64,000 bases of DNA from Paenibacillus sp. AN1007 (GCF_040702995.1 NZ_CP159992.1:3993501-4057500); one strand, 5' to 3'. Positions 1 to 9,875 are shown, counted from the stretch's first letter. The notes: generated from the letters alone by a model not told the origin. A program made the numbers and translations.

Positions 1-369
1 CGCCAGAATGACGGGCAGAAAGAAGACAGCACGCGCCATCGTTCTGCCTTTGAATTGCTGATTAAGCAGTGCTGCCGTAAACAGGCTGAAAAACAAAATC
101 ATCGGCACGTTCAGCAGCATAGCCCAGACCGAATCCACCAGAATGCGGTTAAAAGCGGCATCGACCAGGAGCGCATCCTTAACATTTTTCAATCCCACAA
201 ATTCCAGTACATAGCCATTCGGTGCAACAGACAGATTGCTGAGGCTGAACCGGACCGATTGCAGCAGTGGTGTGGCAAAAAGAAAAATAAAACCGATCAG
301 CCACGGAGAGATAAAGGCAAGCCCCAGCAGGGCTCTCCGTGATTTCAACGACAGTCGCATGCTTCTCAT
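1..369 (-). CDS. sugar ABC transporter permease, MalF type (partial, runs off the left edge)
   Basis: First 123 codons of a membrane permease; the rest lies outside the window. A basic start is followed by a first membrane segment at about residues 14-36 (containing SPWLIGF, common in MalF/UgpA-type permeases) and a second at about 81-102; the loop between has the FVGLKN pattern of this family. The EAA loop that docks the ATPase is not in view. The ATG overlaps the stop of the DUF5696 gene (ATGA), so the two are translationally coupled. It is the third permease gene of the locus and may begin a second permease pair. Family call is firm; the substrate is unknown. Confidence 0.85.
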   Translation of the reverse strand, partial: MRSMRLSLKSRRALLGLAFISPWLIGFIFLFATPLLQSVRFSLSNLSVAPNGYVLEFVGLKNVKDALLVDAAFNRILVDSVWAMLLNVPMILFFSLFTAALLNQQFKGRTMARAVFFLPVILA

Positions 370-2951
370 CGGCCTGCCCCTTCCACCACATAATCCATTC
401 CGCCAACCGTTGTTCCATTTATGGTGACTGGATCTGCGTTATAATTTACCAGAAGTGCTGTACCACCGCTGTAGGTAATCCGGACAACACCGATCTGAAT
501 GCGTTCATGCTTGAGCATCCGTTCGTTCCCCAGCTTACCCAGTACAGCATTGGCCTGATGATACAAGTCAATCGCCTCATTCACCCAAAACCCGTATTCG
601 GCAGCATAAACCCAATCATAGTTTGTCAGCTTCAGTTTTGAGGACGGCTCGTATGTCCATTGAAAATACGGGGCTGCCCCAAGCTCCAGACTGCGAAGCA
701 GCTGTTTCCGCAGATTCTGATCTCCCGATGTATTCATTGGTGATGAAGCATAGTTCACATAACCATGAATAACCATCGCATAGAACGGCACCTCTTCATC
801 TGTAATGCCGAAACGGCTCGAACTCGCCGGAATGTTCACGATATGCTGGGCACTCCCCCAAGCGTAACTGTTCGCTGCAGATAACATCAGATTCGGATAA
901 GACTGCCGCAGCTGCTGAAGCTGTTCTTCCACGATGTATTTTGCGGTCTCCCGGTGGATGACCCGGCTGTCGCGATAATCGGATGCCAGGATCTGACCCA
1001 GGTCTCGCAGCGACAAACTTTCAAGACCGATATCCCTATACTTTTCGGCAAATTCATTCACAACGTACGGAAGTTTGGCAGCGGAAAGCAGATAATAGCT
1101 GTCCTTGCTCCGATCCATGCGGTTCAATGCCGGATTGTAAGGATACAATGCTGCCGTCTCTCTGGTGACGAACCTTGCCGCATCCTCAGAAGGAGCAAAA
1201 TTCATATCATCGTGGTAAATCTGTTGAAATGCCGCATCCGGGAACAATGCTCCACCGGACTGCTCCAGCTGACCGGACAGCGCCTGAAGGTCGGTACGGC
1301 TGCCCACTTCACGATCCAGCTTCATTCGGGTTGGTGTGTGATGACTGAAGCCGCCACCGAACCACCCCTGGAACCGCATTTGTATCCGGTTCACACCGTC
1401 TCGCTGCAGCCTGGATGCCATCTCTGCAGCCTGTTCATACGTAGTCATTGCCAGAGTGGTCCGGTAAGGCACACTCAGGAAGGACGACTTTTTGTCCACT
1501 GCCCCCAGCACATCCACATAAAACGGCAGATCCGTCTGTTTGGGCAGCGGTTTCAGCATATTCTGCTTCACCAGTTGTTGTTGATACAGACGAGCCATGC
1601 CGGAATAGTTGGCATCCTTTCCGTGCAGGAATCGGTATCTCACCTGAATATCCCCGCGAAAGGGTTCTTCGCTCAGAAGCTGAATCTCCTGCATCTTCTG
1701 TGAGGTGTACATCTCCAGCTCATCCTCACCCCTAAGGGCAAAGGACGCATGCACGTGGTTATAGCTATTTTGTCTTCCGCCAACATCTGCGGTGATGCTG
1801 GCCATGCCGTCTCCTTTTTCAATGACAGCAAACCATGCGTTTTCACCCTTCTTCAAACCGAATACAGGCATTCGTACCGACTGACTCACTTGAGGACGAC
1901 CGAGTGAATTATCATTCGGATCTGACCCGTATACACGCTGAACATACTGTTCTTCCTGTACCTTTCCGTTGTTCAGATAGATCAGACTGCCGGAACCGTC
2001 CGGAACCAGCATGTAACCCTCATCCTGCGTTCCCGCTGCACCGAAGTATGCCAGCAGATCCAGATGCCGAATGCGATACTGTCCGCTCTCTTTTACCTGA
2101 CTTAACGGTACCTTCACAACCAGCGCACCCTGATCCAGTCGGTATTCAATTGGAATAACGAAGCTGGGTTTGTCAGATACTGTCCCGCCTTCAACTCCAT
2201 TTTCCTGATTGTCAAAAGCCAGATCGTCCGCTGTATACCCCGCTGCCTCAAAAGCACCCAGCATCTTGTTTAACACCAGCTGCTTGGAGATCTGTCCATC
2301 CAGCCGCTCCAGCACCTCCGGATTATCTTTAACCGGGTAATAACGGGCAGACGTGTACTTTGCTGCAGAAGCGTCCAGTTTGGACAATACTTTCTCCTCC
2401 AGCCGCTCCTTGCTAATCAGCTTGGGCAGGGCTTCAATGCCCAGAGAAGTATCCCCAACCGTATAAGTCACCCGTACTCCCTGCTCAATCGGGCCGACAG
2501 TGAATTGTTTACTGCTGATGCTGGCACCGAAATTCGGAAAGTTCTCCAGCGTGCCAATCGCATCCCGGAACGATACGTTCAGCTGTGAGGAGAGCACTTC
2601 CTTTTCATAGGCGGAAGCCAGACTATCCTCATTTCGTTCCGGCGGATTGCTGTACCATATCTGACCGCTGTTCTCGTCCCGCACCGCAATTTCCGTAGTT
2701 TCCTCGTTGTAGTAGAGAGCCAGCCCCTGATCCTGCGCTGCCAATTTCATCCCTGGAACCCCCTGCGAAGTATCTGCCAGAAAGGATATAGGCTCCCCCG
2801 TGACAGGATAAGCTTCTGTCGTTGTCTCCAGATAGCCCGAGACGTCAACGGCAGGAATGCCTCTGCTGCTCATATACAGCAGACTGCCTGCAATCAGGAT
2901 TACAGCTGTACCAGCAGCCAGCACCGTATATAATCGCTGCCTCTTGTTCAC
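366..2951 (-). CDS. DUF5696-type membrane-anchored protein, possible glycan-active TIM barrel
   Basis: An 861-residue protein with one N-terminal membrane anchor (about residues 8-28) and a large extracellular part. It matches the general form of DUF5696 proteins found in Paenibacillus sugar-transport loci. The first half looks beta-rich; from about residue 490 alternating segments such as VNRIQMRFQGW, NLMLSAANSYAWG and APYFQWTY suggest a TIM-barrel glycosidase-like fold, but no catalytic pair can be assigned by eye. It starts with GTG eight bases after GGAGG. It lies 14 bp after the YIP1 gene and overlaps the next permease by ATGA, so it belongs to the transport operon. A role in binding or cutting the imported glycan at the cell surface is inference. 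Confidence 0.7.
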   Translation of the reverse strand: MNKRQRLYTVLAAGTAVILIAGSLLYMSSRGIPAVDVSGYLETTTEAYPVTGEPISFLADTSQGVPGMKLAAQDQGLALYYNEETTEIAVRDENSGQIWYSNPPERNEDSLASAYEKEVLSSQLNVSFRDAIGTLENFPNFGASISSKQFTVGPIEQGVRVTYTVGDTSLGIEALPKLISKERLEEKVLSKLDASAAKYTSARYYPVKDNPEVLERLDGQISKQLVLNKMLGAFEAAGYTADDLAFDNQENGVEGGTVSDKPSFVIPIEYRLDQGALVVKVPLSQVKESGQYRIRHLDLLAYFGAAGTQDEGYMLVPDGSGSLIYLNNGKVQEEQYVQRVYGSDPNDNSLGRPQVSQSVRMPVFGLKKGENAWFAVIEKGDGMASITADVGGRQNSYNHVHASFALRGEDELEMYTSQKMQEIQLLSEEPFRGDIQVRYRFLHGKDANYSGMARLYQQQLVKQNMLKPLPKQTDLPFYVDVLGAVDKKSSFLSVPYRTTLAMTTYEQAAEMASRLQRDGVNRIQMRFQGWFGGGFSHHTPTRMKLDREVGSRTDLQALSGQLEQSGGALFPDAAFQQIYHDDMNFAPSEDAARFVTRETAALYPYNPALNRMDRSKDSYYLLSAAKLPYVVNEFAEKYRDIGLESLSLRDLGQILASDYRDSRVIHRETAKYIVEEQLQQLRQSYPNLMLSAANSYAWGSAQHIVNIPASSSRFGITDEEVPFYAMVIHGYVNYASSPMNTSGDQNLRKQLLRSLELGAAPYFQWTYEPSSKLKLTNYDWVYAAEYGFWVNEAIDLYHQANAVLGKLGNERMLKHERIQIGVVRITYSGGTALLVNYNADPVTINGTTVGGMDYVVEGAGR

Positions 2952-2965
2952 GGATGCCGCCTCCT

Positions 2966-3592
2966 TTAGGTCCGAAAAATCAACTCGCGGTAAATGTTAT
3001 AACCGAATTCATACAACTGCTGCAGCATGCTGAATACCAGTGCACCGAGAAAAATGATGATTCCCATCACAATGACGGTCAGCAGCATCGTCAACAAGGT
3101 TTTGAACACCGTATACTGATGCACAGTCATCATGCCGATGAAGAGCAGCAGCAGAAACCAGAGAAACGCAATGCTGTTGAACAGGTAATAAAAAGACGTT
3201 TCCTCTTGAACCATGAACCGGCTAACCACAATCATGGGAGCATAGATCAGAATGATCGGAATCAGCGAGTATCCTGTCGCCAGAAAAATTTCTCTGAATC
3301 TGCCCTCGCCTTCCATAAGGGTGGTTACTGCCCAGTTTGCAATGCACCATAAAAAGAAAGGCAGCGCTGCTGTCGCAATCTCTACAAAGCTATTAATGGT
3401 CCGGGGATCGATATCATTGACCAAAAAACCGGCGTACTCCTTTTGCAGAATCATCATCGTAATGGTCAGCGCCAGCGCCGTGTAAGCCACCACCATCCGG
3501 CCGCGATGATCCGACTTGAGATCCCAGAATGCATCGATGGGGTGAAAAATGAGATGCAGCGGAAACTTAATGTAATCCTGCTTCACGATCAA
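2966..3592 (-). CDS. YIP1-family integral membrane protein
   Basis: A 208-residue protein with five predicted membrane segments (about residues 33-50, 72-91, 103-124, 134-156, 163-190) and a short soluble N-terminus carrying HPIDAFWDLK, a typical lead-in of YIP1-domain proteins. Its start region overlaps the end of the NHL gene by 26 bp. The start is uncertain: TTG at 3592 or GTG at 3586 both follow GGAGGAGG. YIP1 proteins in eukaryotes act in membrane trafficking; in bacteria their role is unknown. Here the gene is fixed between an NHL-repeat protein and DUF5696 in one operon, suggesting these three membrane proteins work with the permeases as one surface assembly (inference). Confidence 0.75.
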   Translation of the reverse strand: MIVKQDYIKFPLHLIFHPIDAFWDLKSDHRGRMVVAYTALALTITMMILQKEYAGFLVNDIDPRTINSFVEIATAALPFFLWCIANWAVTTLMEGEGRFREIFLATGYSLIPIILIYAPMIVVSRFMVQEETSFYYLFNSIAFLWFLLLLFIGMMTVHQYTVFKTLLTMLLTVIVMGIIIFLGALVFSMLQQLYEFGYNIYRELIFRT

Positions 3593-5033
3593 TCTGCCTC
3601 CTCCGTCTCCATTTAACCGCCATTCGGGTTACAATCAGAATCACAATCAGCGCAATGGCAGCCGTCAGAAAAGTGCCCAGATGTTCCTTCATCATCTCCC
3701 GCCGATACCGTTTGAATGCGACTGAGTAATTTTTACGGTCCATACCAAGTTCAAAGTACTCCAATGCTTCCTTGTTTTTCTTCTTCATAAGCAGAGATTT
3801 CCCTATACCGATATAGGCAATATCATAGTTGGCGTTCAGCATCAGCACTTCTTTCCAGCGGCTGACGGCCTCCGTGTCTTCCCCCTGATAGTGAAGGGCC
3901 GACGCTTCATTCACAAGTGTTCCGAAACGGGTTGGTTCATACACGACCAGGTTATTCTTTCCCCGGTCGAGAATCAGCCGGTGACCGCCGGACCGTTCAA
4001 TGGCGACTGGCGTCTTGAGGGTGCCGACCTGATTTCCTTTCCCCCCGTATATGTAGAGCAGATGGCCTTCATCGTCGTAAGTGAACACCCGATTCTGCGT
4101 GGCATCCAGAACGCTGTACATTCCGTTACCAAGCACCTTCACATCAACCAGTTTGGAAGGTCCTGTATTGCTGCGATATCGGATATCGCCCTTCACGTCA
4201 TAGTATCCAAACCGCTTCAGTACATCCTCTCCCGATGGATTCAGGCGTTTGACCGGTTCATTGGAGCCTGGATCCATGTTGGCTGCATATACGAAGCCTT
4301 TGGAATCCATGTCCGCATTGGAAAACTCGGTCGGTACAAACAACACCATCTGAGCTCGCTGCGCCTTGGTAGAAAACATTCGCCAGATATACTCCCTGTA
4401 ATCCCTTTCCACTTTGTTGGTGCCCACGTATCCGATAAACTCCCCCTGTTCATCAAACTGCATGATGCCCTCATATGCGCCCTGCGCCACGACATACACT
4501 CGACCTACTCCATCAACGGTCAATTTCAAAGGCTGGAACTGGAACGCTGCAGGAAGGATGTCCGATTCCGGCTTCGAGATGGTCTGAATCCATTTTCCTG
4601 TAGAATCAAGAACCACTACCCTGCTGCTGCCTGTATCTGCGACGTAAATTCGCTCTTTTTCATCAACAAACAGTCCTCCGGGCAAATGGAAACTCTCCTT
4701 GCTGCCATCCTTGATAAAACCGTCCAGCACCCGCACCAGTTGGTACGCTTTATCCAATACGACAATACGGTTATTCCCGCTGTCCAAAATATAAATCCAC
4801 CCGCCTGGAGAGACGTTGACGTCACCCGGTTCCTTGAAGCTGCCGACGCCGAGATCTCCACCTGTAACGATGCGGCTGGGCAGGTAGGCATCTGGCGAGG
4901 GCACTGCCTCTTTCCAATAATTGTAGTTATAACTCTCATACGGCGCCGGGGAGCCCGCCGCAGGAACGGCATTGACCAGCAGAAGCGATACTGCCGCCAG
5001 AAGAACAAGCCATCTTTTCACCGTGCGTGCCAT
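3567..5033 (-). CDS. NHL-repeat protein with signal peptide, TPR-like segment and C-terminal anchor
   Basis: A 488-residue protein. Residues 1-27 form a signal peptide. From about 45 to 380 there are repeated NHL/beta-propeller blades (PGDVNVSPGGWIYILDSGNNRIVVLD, split here as GWIYILDSGNNR, then RIYVADTGSSRVVVLD). About 385-450 is TPR-like (WKEVLMLNANYDIAYIGIG, KEALEYFELGMD), and a membrane helix lies near 452-470 with an arginine-rich tail. The propeller would sit outside the membrane, anchored by its C-terminus. The start follows GGGAGG. It is between the MalG-type permease (11 bp) and YIP1 (overlap). NHL propellers often bind ligands or proteins; a sugar-sensing or scaffold role is inference. 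Confidence 0.75.
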   Translation of the reverse strand: MARTVKRWLVLLAAVSLLLVNAVPAAGSPAPYESYNYNYWKEAVPSPDAYLPSRIVTGGDLGVGSFKEPGDVNVSPGGWIYILDSGNNRIVVLDKAYQLVRVLDGFIKDGSKESFHLPGGLFVDEKERIYVADTGSSRVVVLDSTGKWIQTISKPESDILPAAFQFQPLKLTVDGVGRVYVVAQGAYEGIMQFDEQGEFIGYVGTNKVERDYREYIWRMFSTKAQRAQMVLFVPTEFSNADMDSKGFVYAANMDPGSNEPVKRLNPSGEDVLKRFGYYDVKGDIRYRSNTGPSKLVDVKVLGNGMYSVLDATQNRVFTYDDEGHLLYIYGGKGNQVGTLKTPVAIERSGGHRLILDRGKNNLVVYEPTRFGTLVNEASALHYQGEDTEAVSRWKEVLMLNANYDIAYIGIGKSLLMKKKNKEALEYFELGMDRKNYSVAFKRYRREMMKEHLGTFLTAAIALIVILIVTRMAVKWRRRRQIDREAGLH

Positions 5034-5044
5034 ATCGTTCCTCC

Positions 5045-5908
5045 CTACTCCTTCATGCCCGAACTCGCCATCGTCTCAATAATCCGGCTTTGAGAGAAAA
5101 TGAATAGCGTAATCGGCACACTCATTAGAATCAGCGCAACCGCAGCTCCCGCACCAGCCCGCGATATGCCGCCCTGAATAATCTGTCCGGCTGCATAGTG
5201 CAGCGTTTTGAGCTGCTCGCTGTAGATGTAGCCATTCCCGTCGCTCCCCCATAACATCTGAAACAGCAGAATGATCAGGGTCAGCCATGCAGGCTTTACA
5301 TTCGGCATCACAATAGACCAGAAGATCCGGTACTCACTGGCTCCGTCAATCTTGGCCGCTTCCAGCAGCGCATCCGGGATCTGCTCCATAAACTGCTTCA
5401 TTAGATAGAGTCCCAGAGAATAGGCAAATGCAGGAATAATAACGGCCCAGTACGTATCAATCCAGCCAAGCCATGACATGATCATGTAGTTGGGAATGGC
5501 GGTTACGGCTGGCGTGAACATCAGCGAAAGCACAACGACCTGGAACATGAATACCTTGCCCGGAAACTTGTGCTTCGCAAGCGGATAAGCCGCCGCCGAA
5601 GCCAGCAGCACATGACCGATAATACCGATGCCCGTGATGAATACGGTGTTGAAGATGTACCGTGAAAACGGCACCCACGAGTCACTTAACAGATTCAGCA
5701 GGTCTGTGAAGCTGCTGAACGTCGGATTTCTGACAAACAGCGTAGGTGGAAACATAAAAATTTCATCCAGCGGTTTGAAAGCATTATTGATGGCATAGAT
5801 GAGCGGCAGCACCATAAAGGCACCGAAAACAAGCAGCAGGGCAAACAGGGAGAGACTTCCTGACAGCGAGCGGTTCACCCGCTTTTTACCAGTCGCAACA
5901 GCCGCCAT
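5045..5908 (-). CDS. carbohydrate ABC transporter permease, MalG type
   Basis: A 287-residue inner-membrane permease with six predicted helices. The EAA loop that contacts the ATPase is clear: LLEAAKIDGASEYRIFWSIV at about residues 180-200, followed by the MP dipeptide normal for MalG-type subunits. The N-terminus is cytoplasmic and basic, with PLIYAINNAFKP after the first helix as in the family. The start lies 2 bp after the stop of the MalF-type partner and shares its GGGAGA ribosome site, so the pair is co-translated. No ATPase is encoded nearby; in Firmicutes such sugar importers commonly share one MsmX-type ATPase. Substrate unknown. Confidence 0.92.
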   Translation of the reverse strand: MAAVATGKKRVNRSLSGSLSLFALLLVFGAFMVLPLIYAINNAFKPLDEIFMFPPTLFVRNPTFSSFTDLLNLLSDSWVPFSRYIFNTVFITGIGIIGHVLLASAAAYPLAKHKFPGKVFMFQVVVLSLMFTPAVTAIPNYMIMSWLGWIDTYWAVIIPAFAYSLGLYLMKQFMEQIPDALLEAAKIDGASEYRIFWSIVMPNVKPAWLTLIILLFQMLWGSDGNGYIYSEQLKTLHYAAGQIIQGGISRAGAGAAVALILMSVPITLFIFSQSRIIETMASSGMKE

Positions 5909-5910
5909 AG

Positions 5911-6879
5911 CTATTCTCCCACCCTTCGAAGCAGTTTCTGTACCAGCAGGTTGGTGCCCACCATAATGATGAACAGCACGGCCGCAATTGCCGATGCGTA
6001 TCCCATCTCAAATCTTGTTGTGCCAAAGTCGATTAAGTGCGTAACCACTGTCTCGGCCGCGTAGTTTACACTTGGAAAACCGGCCAGCGCAATCGACACA
6101 TCCGCCACGGCAAATGAAGTGGTCAGTTGAATAACCGCACCGAACATGAGCTGCGGACGCATCGAAGGCAGCGTAATATACCACAGCTCCTGCCAGCGGT
6201 TTTTGATCCCATCCACGGCTCCCGCTTCGTACAATGTTCGGTCCACGGTCTGCAGCCCCGCAATAAAAGCAAGGAATCCGGTCCCGAGACTCAGCCACAG
6301 CTGGACAAGAATGAGGATGGGCATAATATAGGCTTCCGTCTTCAGCCACTGAATCGGTTCGAGCAGCACTCCCCATTGGATCAACAGACCGTTGGCAATT
6401 CCATAGCGATCTCCCGAAAAGATCATCAGCCAGATAAAATACACATTGCCCGAGATGGATGGCGCATAGAAAATCAGTGTCATAAACGCTCTCCATTTCG
6501 GTGTCAGTTCATTGATGATCCATGCAAATACAAAGCAGGCAATGTAACTGATGGGTCCGGTAATAATGGCGAACAACAATGTATTTTTGATCGCGATCAG
6601 GAATACGTCGTCTTCCAGAAACAGGCGAGTGTAGTTCTGCCAGCCGATAAAACGTGGAAATTCCAGCATGTTAAAATATGTGAAGCTGAGTATGATCGAG
6701 ATGACAACCGGAATCACGGTAAACATGGAGAACAAGATCATATAAGGTGCCAACAGCACATAGGAATGTTTGCTGGCCTTCATCTCCTGCAGCTTCCAGC
6801 TCCACCACCATTTCACGCCCATCCTGGTTGATTTCTCAGGAGTACGCTGCTGCCCGTCTTGAAGTGATATTTGCGGCAC
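5911..6879 (-). CDS. sugar ABC transporter permease, MalF type
   Basis: A 322-residue permease with six predicted helices after a 40-residue cytoplasmic N-terminus. The first helix carries the usual LLAPYMILFSMF motif, and the EAA loop reads LYEAGAVDGIKNRWQELWYI near residues 215-235. The GTG start follows GGGAGGG with normal spacing. It lies 18 bp after the large binding-protein gene and 2 bp before the MalG-type partner, giving the order binding protein, MalF, MalG. The N-terminal extension with three adjacent tryptophans (WWW near residue 25) is a little longer than in plain MalF-type proteins. Confidence 0.92.
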   Translation of the reverse strand: MPQISLQDGQQRTPEKSTRMGVKWWWSWKLQEMKASKHSYVLLAPYMILFSMFTVIPVVISIILSFTYFNMLEFPRFIGWQNYTRLFLEDDVFLIAIKNTLLFAIITGPISYIACFVFAWIINELTPKWRAFMTLIFYAPSISGNVYFIWLMIFSGDRYGIANGLLIQWGVLLEPIQWLKTEAYIMPILILVQLWLSLGTGFLAFIAGLQTVDRTLYEAGAVDGIKNRWQELWYITLPSMRPQLMFGAVIQLTTSFAVADVSIALAGFPSVNYAAETVVTHLIDFGTTRFEMGYASAIAAVLFIIMVGTNLLVQKLLRRVGE

Positions 6880-6897
6880 GGTTAACCCTCCCTCTGC

Positions 6898-9828
6898 TTA
6901 CGGAAGACCAAATTCATGACGTTTGACCCGAATCTCGTCCTGAATATACTGGGTATAATCCATGATGGACTCCCTGGCTTCCATTTGGCCCACAACGGTT
7001 TTGTAAAATGCATTGAATAGATGGCGACCGGTAAAATAACCGCCTGGTATCTCGGGTATTCCCTTAACCGTTTCGAATTGTGCCTTGAGATTGGCGTAAT
7101 CCTCCGCAGGCCATGGCAAGGAATCCAGTGCCTTGATATTCGCCGTCGGGTAACGAGCCGCAGCTCCCATCAGCCCTTCCATCTCTCGGCCAAATTCGGC
7201 CTGAACCGGGGTACTGGTCCACCATTTCATGAATTCCCACGCCGCCTCCTGATCCTTGGCGTTCTCCAGCATCATGACTGCACTGCCTCCACCCGGAACG
7301 TCACGGTTTATCGTTCCATCCGGCTGGATGGTTCCCGGAACAGGCACAAATCCCCACAGCCCGCGTATCTCTGGAGCAAATACGGATAGTTGGTTATACA
7401 TGGTGTAATCACTTAAACCGATCGGCATCTGTCCGGTGCGAAACCGGTTGGCAAAATCATATTCACGCTCCAGCTTGTAGTCGGTGTAAAACTCCGTCCA
7501 CTGTTTGAACGTCTCAATCCCGATTTTGGAATCCAGATCCGACTCTTTGCCATCATTCCGATAGAAGGCTCCCCCGTTCTGGAGAAGCATGGCTGCATAC
7601 TGAGAGTTTGGCGGAATATTTACTCCCTGCATATTGGCCTGGGTTACCATCGGCATGCCAAATTCCATATGATTTTTGCTCAGGATGGCGAGCAGAGCTT
7701 CAACCTCATCCCAGGTTTGAGGCACCTCAAGTCCAAGCTCTTCAAGCACGTCTTTGCGATAAAAAAGCATATTAAAGGTTTGTGTCTCCGGCAGGGCATA
7801 CACCCCTGCATCATAAACATACGGAACGATGGCACTATCTCTGAATTCCTGCTGCACCTCTCGGTAGTCACTGAACTGTGTCAGGTCCACAGCCGAGTTC
7901 CGCATCGCAAAGTTCACGGGCAGATCGTTACCAATCTGCATCGCGATATCCGGCCCTTCCCCGGATAACACTGCAGGCAGTAACGTTCCCATGTTCACCA
8001 GCTTCAGATTTACGTTGATGCCGCTGTCCGGAGTGAAGGTTTTGTCAATCATGGCCTTCATCGTGTTGGCCTGATCACGTCCGCTGCCAATCCAGACGGT
8101 AACCGTGCGTTGGTGCTCGGAATCCGCTATGTTGCCAATCTGGTTATAGTCAATAAAGAACGAGTTATAGAAGGTTCTTGCTTCATGACCCAGCTTGGCA
8201 AAGGGTCCCATACCTGCAGCCGGAATATCTTGGTCTAACGAAGCGATATGCAGTGCGTCAATTTCAAGCGGCTGCTCACGCGCCTGCTGCACCCAGGTTC
8301 CAAGGCCCCCGGTATTCGTTTTGTATGCTGCAAGCCGTCTTGGAATGGTGTCGGGTTTGTCGATCATTTCATCCAGCTGCAGTGCCATCGTTTGAAGCAG
8401 GGCTTCCTGATCGCTGGATTGACCTGATAACAGGCGAAGCTGCGCGGCAACTTCCTTCAATCGTTTGCTCTCCCCGGCAAATACATCCAGCAGATTCGTA
8501 ATCTGCTCTTCCACTCGATAGTCCCTGAATTCGTCCGGCTTCGTGCCTGTAATCATCAGAATACGGCGATACATGGAGTTGAGGTTATAGAGACTATCCT
8601 CCACATTTCGAATCAGTGGAGCAAAGCCACCAAGACTATTCTCCAGGCGAAGCACATGTTTGCCCTTTTCGAGTTGGAAGCGATAGGCTTCCTCTTCCCT
8701 TCCCATGACATCAACTCGATAATTGCTCTGATATCGGAACGCTGTTTGGGCCATCTCGGCAAATGGCACTTTGCCATCAATGGTTAACCTGCGATTGGAG
8801 TAGATCCCTTTAACAAAATTCTGCTGCGCGGTAAATGCAATTTGATATAATCCGCTTTCTGGCACATCCACTTCCCACTCAATCCACTGTCCGGGCAGAC
8901 GCCAGTTGTAGCCACCAATGGTGTTGATGCGAACCTGGGAAGCGCTGTAAGGAAATACGGCTGAACTTGATCTTTCGCTCGTTGGATATAACGTTGGAGA
9001 GGACTTGCGAACAGCATGTTCTCCTTCAATGCGAATAAGAACATCCTTCGGCTGCGCATTCATGTCCGTCTGCTTGGCTCCTTCTGTCTCTGCATAAGGA
9101 ATCGCAGGCTGTTCATTAAACAGTCGGAGGGAATGAATGACCATCGGTTCGCGTGACGATTTCAACGTCAGTGAATGCTTTCCTTTCTCCAAAAAAAACT
9201 TGAACGGGGCCTGCTCATAGCCGTCCGGGTCCTGAAATATTTCCTCCAGCCAGCGCGGTTTCTCCACCTGTCTTGGACGCAAATCATTGCCTTGGTTATC
9301 CTGCTCTACCACATCTTTTTCATTGCCCCACACCCGGTCAAACTGCAAATAGGCGGCTTCCGCAAATGGGAGTTCACCATCAATGTATAAGGCGCGTTCT
9401 ACAGCCGAGCTTTTGCCCTCCACCGGGTAATATAAGGCCGAAAGGTTGTACAGCCCGCTCTCCGGCACATCAATGATCCATTCAACTTCCCCGGTCTCCC
9501 CCGTGTGCAGGGATTCACCCTGCATCCCTTCGTAATCCTTCAGTTTGCGGACGCCCCCACCTTCGGCTCTTATGTAATTTCCCGCTTCAATGGTGATGTC
9601 CACTTCAGGCTGTCCCGCCTGCCCTACAGCTAAAAAATATTGTTCATATCCCTTCTTTTGCCGTGTCTGCTGCAGCAGTTCATCCACCTCTATGGCTGGC
9701 AGGCTGCCAGGCGCAACAATGGCTCGCTGCCCATCTACATCAGACGTCAGGTATAGAATCATGCCGGCCGCCGCAGTCATCATCACTGCGGACAATATCC
9801 ATTTCTTGCGCTTAAGAATTCCAGCCAT
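6898..9828 (-). CDS. large extracellular solute-binding protein fused to two beta-sandwich domains
   Basis: About 976 residues, twice the size of a normal sugar-binding protein. A basic N-terminus and membrane helix (about residues 9-27) act as signal or anchor; no lipobox cysteine is seen. Two similar beta-sandwich modules follow (about 65-240 and 260-405), each with the pattern VPESGLYN/VPESGLYQ, an IDG..PFAEA segment and a closing EKGKH..L strand, as in CBM6/CBM35 or malectin-like sugar-binding folds. The last 420 residues are a family-1 solute-binding domain (MLFYRKDVLEELGLEVPQTW, GGGSAVMMLENAKDQEAAWEF). The start at 9828 is preferred because GAGGAGG lies 9 bases before it. Next genes are the two permeases. 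A surface receptor for a complex polysaccharide or glycan is likely; the ligand is unknown. Confidence 0.85.
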   Translation of the reverse strand: MAGILKRKKWILSAVMMTAAAGMILYLTSDVDGQRAIVAPGSLPAIEVDELLQQTRQKKGYEQYFLAVGQAGQPEVDITIEAGNYIRAEGGGVRKLKDYEGMQGESLHTGETGEVEWIIDVPESGLYNLSALYYPVEGKSSAVERALYIDGELPFAEAAYLQFDRVWGNEKDVVEQDNQGNDLRPRQVEKPRWLEEIFQDPDGYEQAPFKFFLEKGKHSLTLKSSREPMVIHSLRLFNEQPAIPYAETEGAKQTDMNAQPKDVLIRIEGEHAVRKSSPTLYPTSERSSSAVFPYSASQVRINTIGGYNWRLPGQWIEWEVDVPESGLYQIAFTAQQNFVKGIYSNRRLTIDGKVPFAEMAQTAFRYQSNYRVDVMGREEEAYRFQLEKGKHVLRLENSLGGFAPLIRNVEDSLYNLNSMYRRILMITGTKPDEFRDYRVEEQITNLLDVFAGESKRLKEVAAQLRLLSGQSSDQEALLQTMALQLDEMIDKPDTIPRRLAAYKTNTGGLGTWVQQAREQPLEIDALHIASLDQDIPAAGMGPFAKLGHEARTFYNSFFIDYNQIGNIADSEHQRTVTVWIGSGRDQANTMKAMIDKTFTPDSGINVNLKLVNMGTLLPAVLSGEGPDIAMQIGNDLPVNFAMRNSAVDLTQFSDYREVQQEFRDSAIVPYVYDAGVYALPETQTFNMLFYRKDVLEELGLEVPQTWDEVEALLAILSKNHMEFGMPMVTQANMQGVNIPPNSQYAAMLLQNGGAFYRNDGKESDLDSKIGIETFKQWTEFYTDYKLEREYDFANRFRTGQMPIGLSDYTMYNQLSVFAPEIRGLWGFVPVPGTIQPDGTINRDVPGGGSAVMMLENAKDQEAAWEFMKWWTSTPVQAEFGREMEGLMGAAARYPTANIKALDSLPWPAEDYANLKAQFETVKGIPEIPGGYFTGRHLFNAFYKTVVGQMEARESIMDYTQYIQDEIRVKRHEFGLP

Positions 9829-9875
9829 TCTACGAGTCCTCCTCATCAAGGCTGATGTCTATAATAAGGTTCAGG

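Noticed and set aside
3891..5093. Long plus-strand open frame of about 400 codons over the NHL gene
   Set aside because: It lies opposite a well-supported signal-peptide/NHL gene with correct ribosome sites; its own product has no motif and no ribosome site.
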